Positions 1 through 11,943 are shown, numbered from the stretch's first letter. The stretch: 64,000 bases of DNA from Tenrec ecaudatus (GCF_050624435.1 NC_134539.1:124377025-124441024), one strand, 5' to 3'. The notes: generated by a model not told the origin, from the letters alone. Program-made: numbers and translations.

Positions 1-554
1 CACAAAAGTGCTTGCTCTGTAGAAATAATCTCCAGTGATACCCATTTCTACAGAATGTCCCCAGAAGAGGAACTCTTTCCAAACCTTGGGGGAGGTCAAC
101 TCCCAAAAAGATGCATGAAGTTAATACACGCGTGGGATTCTGGGGAGAGCTTCTTCCAGCCGACTTTTGAGGCCCAGGAATCTAGGAAAGGTGCAGGGGG
201 GTAGACAGCTTTAGGTAGCAAAACACCTGCCTCTGGCTCTGGGGACAGGTCTGCTAGCAAGTGGCTTTCTGCTCCCATCCAGATTGACAGCCTCAGAGAC
301 CCATAGGGGCTGCCCCACCCTGTCCACAGCATCACTGTGACGTGGACACAACTCAGTGGCAGAGAGGTGGGTTTTGTTTTGTGTCTCTAACTGTCTCTTC
401 ACTGAACTGTGGCAGGTGGACACTTAGCCAAGCAGGGGGAGCCTTCGGCCACAATCCCTCTCCACATGGGACTTCCTTTACATTTTCCCTGGGGGTCACT
501 CTTCCTGCTCCCATATCCCCACCCTACTGCCACTGGGCCGGTTCCAACTCAAAG

Positions 555-753
555 TCAAACAAACTCAGGGCCATCGAGTCGGTTCCAACGCATGGCGACT
601 CCATAGGGCAGGGTAGAACTGCGCCTGTGGGTTTCCAAAGCTATTATGCTTTGGGGGGACTAGAGAACTTCCTCTTTCGCCCATGCAGTGACTAGTGGCT
701 TCGAACTGCTGGCCTTGCCCTTAGCAGCCCAGTGGGTAACCACGTGCCACTTG
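555..753 (-). repeat. Afrotherian tRNA-derived SINE
   Basis: Antisense copy: gggccatcgagtcggttcc, atggcgactccatagggcag, then cttcgaactgctggcctt and cagtgggtaaccacgtgcc (tRNA-like A/B box end). Confidence 0.8.
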
Positions 754-984
754 ATTCCCTCTTGGAGTGACCTTATTTTAAGCCAAACATTTTAAGATTT
801 TGGTTAAAAAAATAAGTAAAACCATTCCCCTTCCAGGGAGCCATTGATGAGGTGCAAGGGATGGATTCTGTTCATGGAGGAATCCCTAAAGCCTCTCATC
901 TTGGTTCACTTGTTGTTTCCTTTCCAGTGGTCGCAACCCCAAGTGCGCTGATCAGAACTTCTCTGCAGGCCTGTCAAGGCTGGG

Positions 985-1098
985 CCTTTTCAGAGGCAGG
1001 TCTCTAGGCCTGCCTTCCGAGGAGTCTCTGCGTGGGTTTGAACTGCCGACCTTCCAGCTAACAGCTGTTGCTTAACCATTTGCACCACGCAGGCACCA
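985..1098 (-). repeat. Afrotherian SINE, tRNA-like half only
   Basis: gtttgaactgccgaccttcc and gcttaaccatttgcaccacg are the antisense promoter half. Confidence 0.7.
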
Positions 1099-1451
1099 CT
1101 CCCTAACTCAGAAGTGATTGGGTTTAGGATCCAGCCTGCTCTAGTATGGCCTCATTAACATAAAAAAAAACTTTCTTTGCAAACAAGGTCCTATCTGCGG
1201 GCCCAAGACTTCAATAGATGTTTTTGAGAGATGCAGTTTAATTAATCAGACCCCCTATCCAGAGCAATGCAAATAATATCTATTTGTGGCATAATTGACT
1301 GGAGGGTTGGTACAGACATGAGCTGGTCTTATTTATTGGTAAAGAGAAGCTATAGCCCAGAGGTAGAGTGACCAGTCACCCTGGTTGGCCTAAAGTTGAT
1401 TAGGGGAGATTCCAGGATAGGAGACTTTCAGTTTTAAAATCACAATCTCAG

Positions 1452-1655
1452 AACACCAAACTCACTGCCATCAAGTCATTACCAACTCAAAGCAGCCCTA
1501 TTGGACAGGGAAGAACTGCCCCTGTGGGCTTCCGAGGCTGTAAATGTGTACAGGAGCCAGTTCCCGCTCTCGCCCCAGAGCTGCTGGTGGTTCAAACTGG
1601 TAACCTTGTGGATCACAGCCCAGTATGTAGCCACTGTTCCCCCAGGACTTCTCCC
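1452..1655 (-). repeat. Afrotherian SINE
   Basis: aaactcactgccatcaagtc, gacagggaagaactgccc, ggtggttcaaactggtaacc. Confidence 0.8.
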
Positions 1656-1675
1656 CACTACCTCGGTGTCATGAC

Positions 1676-1880
1676 TCAGCAGTGAATTGGACCACCAGTG
1701 GAAAGGGACATCAAGCCTGGCAGGGGACAGTGACAAACAGGAAGACCCGAATGAGATGGACTGGCACCGGGGCCGCAACAATGGGCTCAGACGTAAGGAT
1801 GGTGCAGGACTGCGTGCAGTTCGCTCTGCGAGCCACAGGGGTGCTGAATCAGAAATGACTTCACAGCTGTCCCCTTTATG
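1676..1880 (+). mobile_element. RTE 3' fragment
   Basis: Matches the end of the 17.8-kb copy: aatgagatggactggcaccg, gcaacaatgggctcagac, gaggatggtgcaggactg-type sequence and gttcgctctg. No frame is intact. Confidence 0.6.
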
Positions 1881-2031
1881 GGGACTTTCATGGGAGGACT
1901 GGCAGAGAGAGGACTCTGAAAAGCTGGAAGCTGTCCCTCCAAAGCCACACAGCCACCCCTGAGGCGACTGGTGAAGATAAGCCTGACTCTCCGTCTGAGA
2001 TAAGGCTGGGTTTTTACAGCTCAGAATCAAG

Positions 2032-2358
2032 TCATCCAGGGATGGAGAGGGGGAACGGATTACAAGGATCTATATATAACCTCCTCCCTGGGGGATGGAC
2101 GACAGAAAAGTGGGTGAAAGGAGACGCTGGACAGTGTAAGACATGACAAAATAATAGTGTATAAATTATCAAGGGTTCATGAGGGAGGGGGAAGCGGGGA
2201 GGGAGGGGGAAAATGAGGACCTGATGCCAGGGGCTTAGGTGGAGAGCAAATGTTTTGAGAATGATGAGGGCAATGAATGCACAAATGTGCTTTACACAAT
2301 TGATGTATGTATGAGTTGTGATAAGAGCTGTATGAGCCCCTAATAAAATGATTTTTTT
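2032..2358 (+). mobile_element. L1-like retrotransposon 3' end (5'-truncated)
   Basis: Family signature shared by all such copies here: a G-rich polypurine tract (gagggagggggaagcgggg), cttaggtggagagcaaatg, tgtgctttacacaattgatg, and a terminus gagcccctaataaaatg plus A-rich tail. The variable 5' truncation and polypurine tract favour L1; I could not fix the family name. Confidence 0.7.
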
Positions 2359-4355
2359 AAAAGAATTAAGCCATCCCACCTGCCCCCCCTCACCCCCCGC
2401 CTCACACCACCCAAATGAGAAAAGTCACTCATTCTTGGTCCTACACTAACCTGCAAGGTAACGTTTCCTTAGCTGGGATTCCAGCAAATCTTCCAAATGC
2501 GACCATGCCTAGGCGCCAAGGAAGGGCAAGATTTATGTAGACTCAGCTGGGCAAGAAGTGCTCGGAGCTAGAATTGTACTCACAGTTTTTTTCCGTAACA
2601 AAATCAGGACATGCGGCCTCTCGAGTACTTGTGAGGACAGTGGGATAAAGCATTTACAATGGCACTGGCCTGGAAAGGCACCAGCTTGGGAGCGCACCGT
2701 TACCATGAGAAATGGGGGGCTTGATGCCAAGAGAGTGGGGGAACTGCTCTCCCTTCTGCATCAGGGTCTTGCCTTCTGGTGTGGGGGAAGGAACCCTTAG
2801 TCTTTGGTAGCTTTCTATTGCACTAAGCCCCTCCAGGATGCTCTGTTATTCATATTCCACAGGACTGGAAGGATGTCTGGATCCTGAATTGGTAAGAGGA
2901 CAAGTAGAGAGAGGGTAAAGGAAGTGGGAAGCCGCTAAAGGTTTCTGTGTTTGGTTTGGTTTTTAATGGTTTTTTCCTTATAGCTGTTTGGGCTCCAGCC
3001 TCTGATTATCCTGACCTCTTCCAACCACCCCTCCACTTCTGCCATCCCCACAGCACCTTGGCCAACTCGGCCATTAACAACTTGACCATGGCCAATGGTG
3101 CTGTGGTTATTAAAGAATGAAGAGCCACTGGACTGACTGAAGTCCCTTGGCCCTTTTCTTCATGAGTCATTGCCTTCCGGGGGAGTGATGTCATTGTGTC
3201 TTTGGCATTTGGGGTTGTCTTGCTGGCGTTCCTCCCTTCTACACCTTGGCTCAAGTTTCTGAAGCTTGAGTGGGGAAACGGTTTCTGTAGAAGAGTCTAA
3301 GCACTTCGGATCCAAATGGTCCCTATCTCAGGAGCTCAGCACTGAACATGAGCTCTCTATCTGCCCACATCAAAGACCAACACTGGTACATGGCTCGCAG
3401 GAGCTGTCTTCTCCAGAGCTGGCCCTCGGGGAGTGCTTCGGAGTCAGGAGTGAGAGACCACAGAAAGGGTACGGATCCCAGCATGCCCTTGACGCTTGCT
3501 TACAGCCTCAGACGGAAAAGCCAGGGGAGTCAAAAAAAGGAAGAGATTCTGAGACCTTTCTCCCCCCAGATTCCAAGGAGAGAAGGGGGGTGTGGGGCGG
3601 TATGCGGGGTGGGGGGTGGAGTAGGTGGAGAGATGAGCTCACCTCTCAAGACCTCTATCTTTTGATGCCTAAAGTTATCTCTCAAGCCCTGCCCAGCCCA
3701 TCAGGTTGACATCCCACAGAGAAAGAAAACTTAAAGTCCCTGGAATGACTTACCCAATTACCTTGCTTCCAAGCTCTGGCTCCACTCTTCCAGGGCCCTG
3801 CCCTTTATTAAAGCAGTGCCTTTCATGAAGACTCCTGACGACTGTTGCTTTCTGCCATCCGCCCCCTTTGCCCACTTGTTTCCTATGTCTGTGTTTCTGG
3901 GAGTCTAATTGTGATTAAATTACAGGCTAATACTAATCGTGGGGTGAGAACCCAGCTAATGGTTCACTGTCCCACAAAGCAACAATTGTAGTCATCGCTG
4001 AGCCAACAGCGGGAGGTTGCTGGGGTTTCCTGGCCTCTGCTTCCTCCACACCCGTCTGAGCGAGTGCATACAGTTCACAGGGCAAAAGACAACCCAGAGG
4101 CAAGGGCAAACGACACAGACCTTGTTGAAAGAATCCGGGGGGAATGGAAAAACTCTCTCAGGAATAGGAATTTGAGTTGCAGCTGGAGGGATGAAAGAAT
4201 CTCATAAGCTATGGAAGGCACTTGGGCTGGGGTTCCCGGGAGTGTGGTGAGGTTTGGGGAGCACTAGCCTTTCACTCACATTCTTCAGCATCTGTCTGAC
4301 AACAGGCAGCGTGGAATAAACGTGCAGCTCTGCAGAGAAAACCCATGTGCTAGAG
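2359..4355. other. Intergenic, no gene recognised
   Basis: Unique-looking sequence with short frames only and a G-rich stretch at 3585-3635. No repeat family or exon is recognised. Confidence 0.6.
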
Positions 4356-4880
4356 CAGCGGTGCTCCGCCTTCCTCGGGCCGCGGTTCTTCCATACGCTC
4401 CCGCAGGGGGTGGTGACCACCCCCCAACCATAACATTTCCCTTGCTACTTCATCACTGTCATGTTGCTGCTGTTATGAATTATCATGTAAATATCTGATA
4501 TGCAGGATGTATTTTCATTGTTACAAATTGAACATCATTATTTTCATAGTGATTCATCACAAAGTCAATATGTCATTATAGATTGTGAAAGATTTATTTC
4601 TGATGACAAATAAATGAGCTTTTGTCCTGAAGCATGGTGTAGCATGGGTAACTGTCTAATATAACAACAGTAAACTACATTGCTACATGGTGTAAGTTAA
4701 GCTTTTCTCACCAGATCAGCTTATCTGCATGTGGGTGGACCCGCCTGGAGACAGACAGAGGAGTGGTGTCTTGGTTCCTAAGACTAGGGGAGATATGTGT
4801 TTTCTGATGGTTTAGGTGATCCCTGTGAAAGGCTCGGTTGACCCCCAAAGGGGTCGGGACCCACAGGTTGTGAAACACTC
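4356..4880. mobile_element. SPIN-type hAT element, longer variant
   Basis: About 525 bp, starting CAGCGGTGCTCC and ending aaaggggtcgggacccacaggttg. It shares aatatctgatatgcaggatg and cattgttacaaattgaacat with SPIN, but has an extra interior (about 4600-4790) absent from the other copies here. The ends are more diverged and the target duplication is not clean. It is non-autonomous; no transposase frame. Confidence 0.8.
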
Positions 4881-5027
4881 CTCTAAAAGGTCCCACGCCA
4901 GCAGGACCACCTGCCCACGGCCTGCACTAGAACCAGCAGGAAGAAAAACAACAGGACATGGTTCCTGACTTCAAGGTCCTCACAGTCTGGGCGGGGACAA
5001 TAAGGAAAGTCTAACTGTAGGTGAGAA

Positions 5028-5227
5028 GAGCCCTGGTGGTGTGGTAGGGTATAGGTTGGGCTGCTAACCATAAGGTCAGCAGTTTGAATCCTCCAGGCCC
5101 TAACAAGGGAGCAAGATAAAGCTGTCTCTCCCATAAAGATTTGCAGTCTTTCAGACCAACAGGGGCAGTTGTCCCTTGTCCTATGGGTCACTACGAGCCA
5201 GAATTAAGTCAAGAGCAGTGAGTTCTT
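5028..5227 (+). repeat. Afrotherian SINE
   Basis: Sense copy: gagccctggtggtgtggtag, gctgctaaccataaggtcag, tatgggtcactacgagcc. Confidence 0.8.
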
Positions 5228-6799
5228 GGTTTTAGATCTGCCAGCCATCACCTTGGCTTCAACTTGGGGCCACCTTCTGTGACACAGAGCTGCCCTGCAC
5301 CCTCTTCCTGAGGGCTGGTTCTTTGGGTTCACCCGTGTGGCTATTTTGTCGATGCATCTCTGGGGCGGTTTCCTGCCTTTGCACTGGACCTCTGCTAAGC
5401 ATGACCCTTGGGGAAACTTCACCGATTGTTCTTCTCACTCTATACACGTGAAAACCAAAGTGCAGGGAGGTGCCTTGACTTACTCAAGGTTGGGCGTTTC
5501 TGACTCTCTGTGGCTCTTCCTACAGGAGCACCAGGACTGCTTTGATCTGCTCTTGAAGAAGTCTGCCCTCGGCACAGCTCCACTAGCATGCCCCGTCCTG
5601 GAGATGCTGTAAAACAGGAACCAACCCCGGAGCCAGGGGACCGTCCAGGGACAGCCCAGGTGTTGGGCTGGAACATGGCTGTCTTCTTTAGGTAACGCTC
5701 CCCTCTCACCAGCCCCCAGAATTGGATCCTTGAGTTCCCGGGCTGGGAGGTAAATCCAAATGGCAGGCATTGTCTCATGCTTGAAAATAGAAGTAAAAGG
5801 CAGATTCATGTTCAAGATTCAAATAAAAGGAGTGTTTGGGCTCAAAATGTGTCATGAGTCAAATATAACCAGATGTTAAAATAGAACTTTCCATTGACTC
5901 ATATCATATAGACCAAATTACAAGGTGAAATGCTAGACCAGGATTAGAAAGTAAATGGCATGAAGACTATTTAAGGTACAGAAAATTTGAGGGGGCGGGA
6001 ATATTAGATGTGAATTTCTTTGGAGAGAGCTGAGCTCTCTCCATCTCATCACGATCAGAGATGCCACGCCTGAGAAACCAAAATGACCAGCGGCCCAACG
6101 TAGAAGAGGCTGCAGTTGGGAAGAAACTATCCCGATGGAGTTGTTGGACCCAAAGCATGGGTCACAAGAGAGAAAGAGATAGAGAGACAGATGGCCTGAG
6201 ATGGCCAGACTATCCAAGAGGGCAGAGCAAAGGGCAAGAGATGTCAGTCCCGAGAAGCTGGAGGGGTGGCCAGATTCTTAGAGATGACAGAAGGAATGAG
6301 TGATGAGCCAAAACAATGCGCATCACGAGGACTGCAGGAGCCATAGAAAAGTGCTGCAGCCAGGTGACAGGGCAGAGATAAAGCCCCCGCAGGAGTGTCC
6401 AGAAGAAAGATGCAGGTCTAACCACCTGCTAAGCCTGCGAGAAGCCGTGGAGGACCAGGACAGGGATCAATCAAGGGGGAGCTTTCCAGTCCTTGCCCAC
6501 TCCACTTGGCAAGGCTCAGAACCTGCCATCCAAGACCAGAGGCCATCCCAGGATACTCCAGAAGGCTGATCAGTCTTTATATCATTAGCACCGCCTCTAG
6601 TTTATCTCATTTCTTAGAATTAAAAAAAGGTCATGAAGAATCTCTCTCAAAGGGGGGGGGGTATCTTTAAAAAGAAAGACAGCAACAAGTAAACAGAGTA
6701 AGGGACAGGAAGGGCAGGAGCATTGCTGCCTGCAAATGTTCAACCGGAGCTGGAGGGGGAGCCTTCATTTCAATCGTGTGTGGCGTTTCCATGGTGATG
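5228..6799. other. Intergenic, no gene recognised
   Basis: Short overlapping frames on both strands without domain features; a G run at 6652-6661. Confidence 0.6.
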
Positions 6800-6990
6800 C
6801 AAACACACTGCCATTGCGCCAAGGCCCACTCACAGCGACTGACCTTCCACAGAGTTGCCAAGATGACAGAGACCCTTACAGGAGCAGCGTATTTCATCCT
6901 TCTTCCTGGGAGCAAGCTGGTGGACTTGAACTGCCGACCTTGTGGTCGATAGCCCAATACCTAGACGACAGTGGCGTCAGGGCTCCTAAA
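6800..6990 (-). repeat. Afrotherian SINE, diverged
   Basis: Carries ttgaactgccgaccttgtgg and atagcccaatacctagacg. Confidence 0.7.
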
Positions 6991-7009
6991 TGATGCAATA
7001 AAACAAACA

Positions 7010-7208
7010 AACCCTCACCGCCATAGTCAGTGCTGAGTCGTAGTGACCCTGTAGGATTGGGTAGAACTGCCCCCTGGGCATTTCTGACGTGGAGACTCTT
7101 TATGGGAGTAGAAAGCCTCGTCTTTCTCCTGTAGAGTATCTGGCAGTTTCAAACTGCTGACCTTGTGGATTGCAGCCTCATGTGTAACCACTGCTCCACC
7201 AGGGCTAT
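7010..7208 (-). repeat. Afrotherian SINE
   Basis: accctgtaggattgggtag, aaactgctgaccttgtgg, accactgctccaccagggc. Lies head-to-tail with the 6800 copy. Confidence 0.8.
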
Positions 7209-8039
7209 AGGACCGGGCATTTTAGTGATTGAGCAGAGACTGTATTTGGACTTGAAATAGATAGACCAAGTAAGCCACGGGCCTGCTTCCAGTTGCAGAA
7301 GGCAAACCGCCTTACCAAACTGAAAGGGACAAGGAGAGGAAAATGAAATTTCGTGAGAACTACGTCTCGAGAGCTGTATTTATGTATCGTTGCTTTTAAG
7401 CTGTCTTGGGAAAGGTAGAAACAGCTATGCCCTTCATAAGCATCATCCAGCTGGGAGGAGGCTTGCTTCAGCAGGGTGGAGCCGGGGCAGTGCCAGCCAG
7501 CTGGGAGAACGGCATCCGACTGTTGTGAGGACACTCTGAGGCCCCGGGCTTCAGCCAGCTCTCCTCACACAGGGAAGAGAATTCTGCAGCAGAACCTTGG
7601 TCTAGGAAGAGCCACTAACACAGAACCTGCTGTCCATGTGTCCAAGTGGCCTAAGGAGTGGCTGGGGGCAGGGGGTGGAGGGCAAGTGTTGAGCTGGTGG
7701 CCCCACTTGCTGCTTTGTTGACGAGGAACCATCAATTGGCCTCCTTTGTATCTGTTTAGTTCCTGGGTGAAACGGAATCACTTCAGCTGGAAGCATGCAG
7801 GTGGGCCAGGGAGGATGGAGGCAGAGGTCTGGGGATTACTGAAGGTAGCTTAGAGGGCCTGCTCCTCAGGCGTGTCGTGGCAAGTCTGAATTCTAGCTGA
7901 GCATCAGGCTGCTCGCTCACGTTGGCACTCTGCTCTCGCTCAGGCACGCAGCATTAGGAAGTGAAATACTAAAAATCCAAGGTTGGAAGCCAGGACTTCC
8001 AGCACATGGCTGCCCACGCATGGCAATTGCGCCCTCGTG
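7209..8039. other. Intergenic, no gene recognised
   Basis: Nothing identifiable between two SINEs. Confidence 0.6.
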
Positions 8040-8140
8040 GTCTCAAGCCTAACTGCCATCGCATTGACTCCGATTCACGGTGACCCCACGTGGGTGCGTC
8101 AGTGCAGAGCTGTGCTCACGGGTTTCCAGTGGGTTCCATG
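8040..8140 (-). repeat. Afrotherian SINE 3' part
   Basis: aactgccatcgcattgactcc, ttcacggtgaccccacgtg; the tRNA-like half is absent. Confidence 0.55.
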
Positions 8141-8321
8141 GTGCACATCACCAGACTTCCCGGAGTGTGTGTGCCTTTTTATTTCTCAAGTTCTTACTAT
8201 GAATTAGATGAGGGTTAGCGATCAGACCATTTTTCTGTTCAACAACTTAAACAACTTATCGACCCTCGACAATAACTTGCTGTGCCTCCCATCCACCCCC
8301 TTTGTGCCATCTTCTAGTAGA

Positions 8322-9232
8322 ACACAAGGAGTACCTCCCCCCAAATGGATTTTTCACCCCAAAGCTATGTATTTCATTTTTTTAAAACAAAGCAACCTTC
8401 AAAATACTTTCCACGACACTTAATACATTTGTCAAATCTGTGATTCCATTCTTGGAAACATTTTTCAAACTCATCTGTTTGGAAGGCTGACAGCACCGCC
8501 CTCGTTTTTTTCTTTACCTCCTTTACTACATCCAATCGCTGTCCTTTCATGTCCCTCTTCATTCATGGAAACAAAAAGAGGTCGCATAAAGTGAGGTCAC
8601 GTGAGTAAGGTGTGTGGGGCAAGGGAGGCACGCTCTTGCTTTGCCAAAAGCGGGTGCACTGAGCTGGCTGTGTGAGCAGGGGCATTGTTGTGGTGGCAAA
8701 ACCAGCCTCCCTTCTGCCACAAACCGGGTCTTTTTGGTCACACAGTGTTACATATGCTTCAGAACCTCTACATAGAAAGCTTGATCAACAGTCTGACCTG
8801 TTAGAATGAACTCCAAATGCACTCACGTGGTCATTTTCTTCTGTTCAGGAAGTTGATGGACGTCCAGAACGAGGTTTGTCCTCCACCAACATTTCACTTT
8901 TTTTGAAATGAGAAAAACCAATCATACTTGAGTTTTTCCCAAAGCACTGTCCTTGTAAACTGTGTTCAACATCACAACAGTTTCTGTAGCATTTTTCCCA
9001 AGCCGGAAACAATATTTCACAGCCGCATGCCATTCTCTTAAATCGGCCATCACAAAATATGAGGTTTAAGGGAAACTGCTTTTACGAAAAAATTCTCTGT
9101 GACCAGAGAGAGCCTTCCCAGGGGATGCCACTGGGTGCACCACCTCAGAGCGAGTTGCTCAATGATGCTCGCCTAGCGGGGAAAATGCATACTATGACAG
9201 CGTTCTTCTGTTTTGGGGGGCACCCCTTCATG
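8322..9232 (-). mobile_element. Internally deleted, decayed mariner transposon
   Basis: On the minus strand, 9033-8845 encodes a mariner transposase N-terminal part ending LVEDKPRSGRPSTS. The next recognisable part (about 8830) resembles the LEF...GQTV.Q.FY segment, followed by HHNNAPAHT (about 8700) and MKGQRLDVVKEV...RFDKCI..RGKYFEG at the C-terminus (8562-8374). The middle third, with the first catalytic Asp, is missing. The usual HHDNAPAH is HHNNAPAH, so the second catalytic Asp is lost too. Frameshifts and stops are present. Ends (aaggagtacctccccccaaa and the inverse of ttttggggggcacccctt) look like terminal inverted repeats. Length is about 910 bp against about 1.3 kb for an intact mariner. 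Confidence 0.85.
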
Positions 9233-9299
9233 TATCCTCTTCACCCCAGTTAGTACCCTCAAGTCTCTAGCCTAGTCCCCTTCTCCCTTCCCTTCTCAC

Positions 9300-9560
9300 C
9301 CCTGCTAATCATCACCATCTATTTCTTTTGGAAGACAGCCTTTTCTTCATTTTTAATCAGCAGTGGTCTCATACAATATTTGTCCTTTTGTGACTAATAA
9401 ACTTCACTTCACATCATGTCCTCCAAATCCATGCATGCCATGAGCTATCCCATGGTTTCATCGTCATTCTTTAACGATCCACAGCATTCTATTGTGTGCG
9501 TGTACCAACGTTTATCCATCCTTCACTGACGAGCATATAACATCAGTAGATTGGAAAGAT
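9300..9560 (-). mobile_element. Old L1M-type 3' fragment
   Basis: Antisense of the mammalian L1 3' region: tgtcctccaaatccatgcatg, cattctattgtgtgcgtgtacc and tttatccatccttcactgac. Confidence 0.6.
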
Positions 9561-10169
9561 TTGAAAACAATCCCCAGCTCCACGGTTCTGTGATTCTTTC
9601 CCATTACCCTCCTTTTAAGCAAACCTTCGCCTCGCAGGAAATTCTCAAGCCCAAATCCCCTAAATCCCACGATATGTCACTACATGTCTTTGGTTACCCT
9701 TTAAGCACATTTTGCCCTCTTTTTATTTTTTCCACCACGATCTTCTGGGTCCCAGTATTTGCGTTCTCATGGCAAACTTATCTCAAAAGCCTGCTGCGTA
9801 ATCGCAGAGCCTTCTGTCCAAGCTTAAACTGGACACCAAAGATTCTGGGTTCATTTGGGGACACAGGAACAGGCTAAAGGAGTGTGAGGCCAGAGGGTTA
9901 GTTGCAATGATATGTTCGAAACCCAAGCCAGACTGAAATTACATCGCCCCAGAAAAGCTGGAGACCCACATTCCAAGCATCTCACCAGTAGATGTTAAGA
10001 CAGCCTGCTTCTCTGCTGCTGGGTGCCTGTTTGGGTCCCACTCTGCGTACAGTGTCCGTCCTCCTTCCCAACACAAGCCCGGCAGAATGGACCTTAATCC
10101 TCAGAAATGCAAGGGTGGGCAGGACGAACGGGGCATTCCTGAGGACCAATGAATTCTACACAGTGGTTT

Positions 10170-10325
10170 GCTAGGCGGCTGACCCTGGGCTAGCGTCTTA
10201 ACTTTTCTGTGTCCCAGTTTGTTATCAACGTGGAAGATAACAATAGGGTTATTGTGAGGACCCAGAAACATAACGGCACCTTTCAATAAAGCACTGACAC
10301 CCTGAGCACAATGCTAAGCGCCGGC
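10170..10325 (+). repeat. MIR element
   Basis: ctgaccctgggctagcgtcttaactt...tgtgtcccagtttg...ggttattgtgaggacc follows the MIR core, an old mammalian SINE. Confidence 0.7.
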
Positions 10326-10589
10326 GGTTTGTGCAGCCATGCAGGTGGTGACGGCACTGAGGGCTCACGGTCAGCGTGCTCTGGAGGGAAGGGCTGGGCA
10401 ATGAGCGGACAGACAGAACACAGGGACCTTGGTTCGAATCTCCTTGCCTTCAACATGAGCTCCAGGGCACGCTCCTCAACACTGCTGCCAGTGAAACGTG
10501 CGAGGTCGCAGACAGGCAGCAGGGAGATCCTCCTCCATGTCCATTACAGCAGAGCCCCTCTCTCGGCCATCCTAGATGCCAGCTGCTGG

Positions 10590-10775
10590 GCAGGCGCCTG
10601 GAGTCACAGCAACCTCGTGTCCGATCAAGTGGAACTGTCCCGGAGGGTTTTCAGTGGCTGCCTTTCCAGAACGAGACCTCCAGACCTTTCTCCTTAGGGA
10701 CCTCTGGGAGGACTCGAACCACCAACCTGTTGGTTAGTAGCAAGCCCATTAACAGTTTGCGTCAGCCAGGGACTC
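10590..10775 (-). repeat. Afrotherian SINE
   Basis: gactcgaaccaccaacctgt, cagtttgcgtcagccaggga. Confidence 0.7.
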
Positions 10776-10779
10776 TGTA

Positions 10780-10912
10780 TACTCTAGATCAAAATCCCTT
10801 CTTCGATACATTGTGCATAGATTGCCTCTCGTTCTGTGGGTTGTCTTGTCACTTGGGGATTGATTTGTCTTAGAAACAGTCATTTTAAAATTTTTGGTCA
10901 AACAAGTTCAAT
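10780..10912 (-). repeat. Unnamed repeat, inverted partner of 11765-11900
   Basis: The reverse complement reads accaaaaattttaaaatgac, ctaagacaaatcaatcccca, agtgacaagacaaccc, closely matching the partner. Probably an old transposon family I cannot name. Confidence 0.5.
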
Positions 10913-11170
10913 TGATCTTTTTTTGTTGTTTCTCATGTTCAGAGCAAACAAAACCACAATGTGTGATCCAAGGCTGCGAGGATTATTACTTTCTCCCGCA
11001 GCTATTGCACTGGTCAATGGCAATGTTTGCATGAATCATTAAAGAAATAGTAAGGTAGTGTACCTGTATGGTGTAAGTTTATTGGTCTTGCCTTTGTCTC
11101 AGCAAAGTCTGCTGTGGTGAAGATTTTTTCCCCACTTACTATGCATTCTATTGACAAGATGCCTCTAAAG

Positions 11171-11370
11171 CAGTGATTCTGACCCTGTGGGTCGCGACCC
11201 CTTTGGGGGGGGGCGTCAAACGACCCTTTCACAGGGGTCGCCTGATTCACCACAGTAGCAAAGTTACAGTTATGAACTAGCAAGGAAAGTAATTTTATGA
11301 TTGGGGGGGTCACCACAACATGGGGAACTGTATGAAAGGGTCATGGCATGAGGAAGGTTGAGAACCACTG
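11171..11370. mobile_element. SPIN-type hAT element, short form
   Basis: 200 bp from CAGTGATTCTGACCCTGTGG to GGTTGAGAACCACTG. It has the GTCGCGACCCCTTTGGGG box and the ggttgagaaccactg end of SPIN, with most of the interior missing. Flanks CTCTAAAG and GTCTAAAG form a 7/8 target duplication of the nTCTAnAn type preferred by this family. Confidence 0.9.
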
Positions 11371-11764
11371 GTCTAAAGCAAGGGTGGGTCGGCACACTGG
11401 AAAGCCCCTGGCCAAACGTAGCCAGCTGCCCGTGTTTGTACGTAGAGAGGCACTGGGCCCATGTTGTCATGTTAGATGCCACCGGGTCAGCTCCACCCCT
11501 TAGTGACACAGAAGGAAACACTGCCCAGGCTCTGGCAGCACCCTCACGATTGTTCCTCTGTTTGAGCCCATTACCAAAGTCACTGTGTCGATCTGTCTTG
11601 TGGAGGGCCTTCCACTTGTTCACTGCCCCTCCACTTTACTAGGCAGAATGTCCTTTCCCAGGGACCGGTCTCTCCCGACAACAGGTCCAAAGTGCGGCCC
11701 ACAGACGGATTCATTTATTTACTGGTTGTCTGTGGGAGCACCAGCGCAGCAGCAGCCTTAACGA

Positions 11765-11900
11765 GTTACAACAAGAGTTTGACCAAAAAATGTAAAATGT
11801 CTGTGCTTCCAAGAACAAATCAACCCCCACGTGACAAGACAACCCGCAGGATGGGAGGCGTCTATCTGGCCCTTTACTGAGAAAGCCTGTCAAGCCCCGA
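11765..11900 (+). repeat. Unnamed repeat, inverted partner of 10780-10912
   Basis: Reads gaccaaaaaatgtaaaatgtc, caagaacaaatcaaccccca, cgtgacaagacaaccc. The two copies lie about 0.9 kb apart in opposite orientation. Confidence 0.5.
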
Positions 11901-11943
11901 TCCAAAGGCTTCACAATAACATACACCTGTCATTCGAAAGGGG

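Noticed and set aside
555-753. tRNA gene
   Set aside because: The tRNA-like head belongs to a SINE; no acceptor stem or intact cloverleaf. The same holds for the other SINE heads.
1479-2030. 183-codon minus-strand frame
   Set aside because: Covers an antisense SINE and an RTE fragment; repeat-derived.
10376-10873. 165-codon + frame
   Set aside because: Crosses an antisense SINE; composition and lack of motifs argue against a gene.
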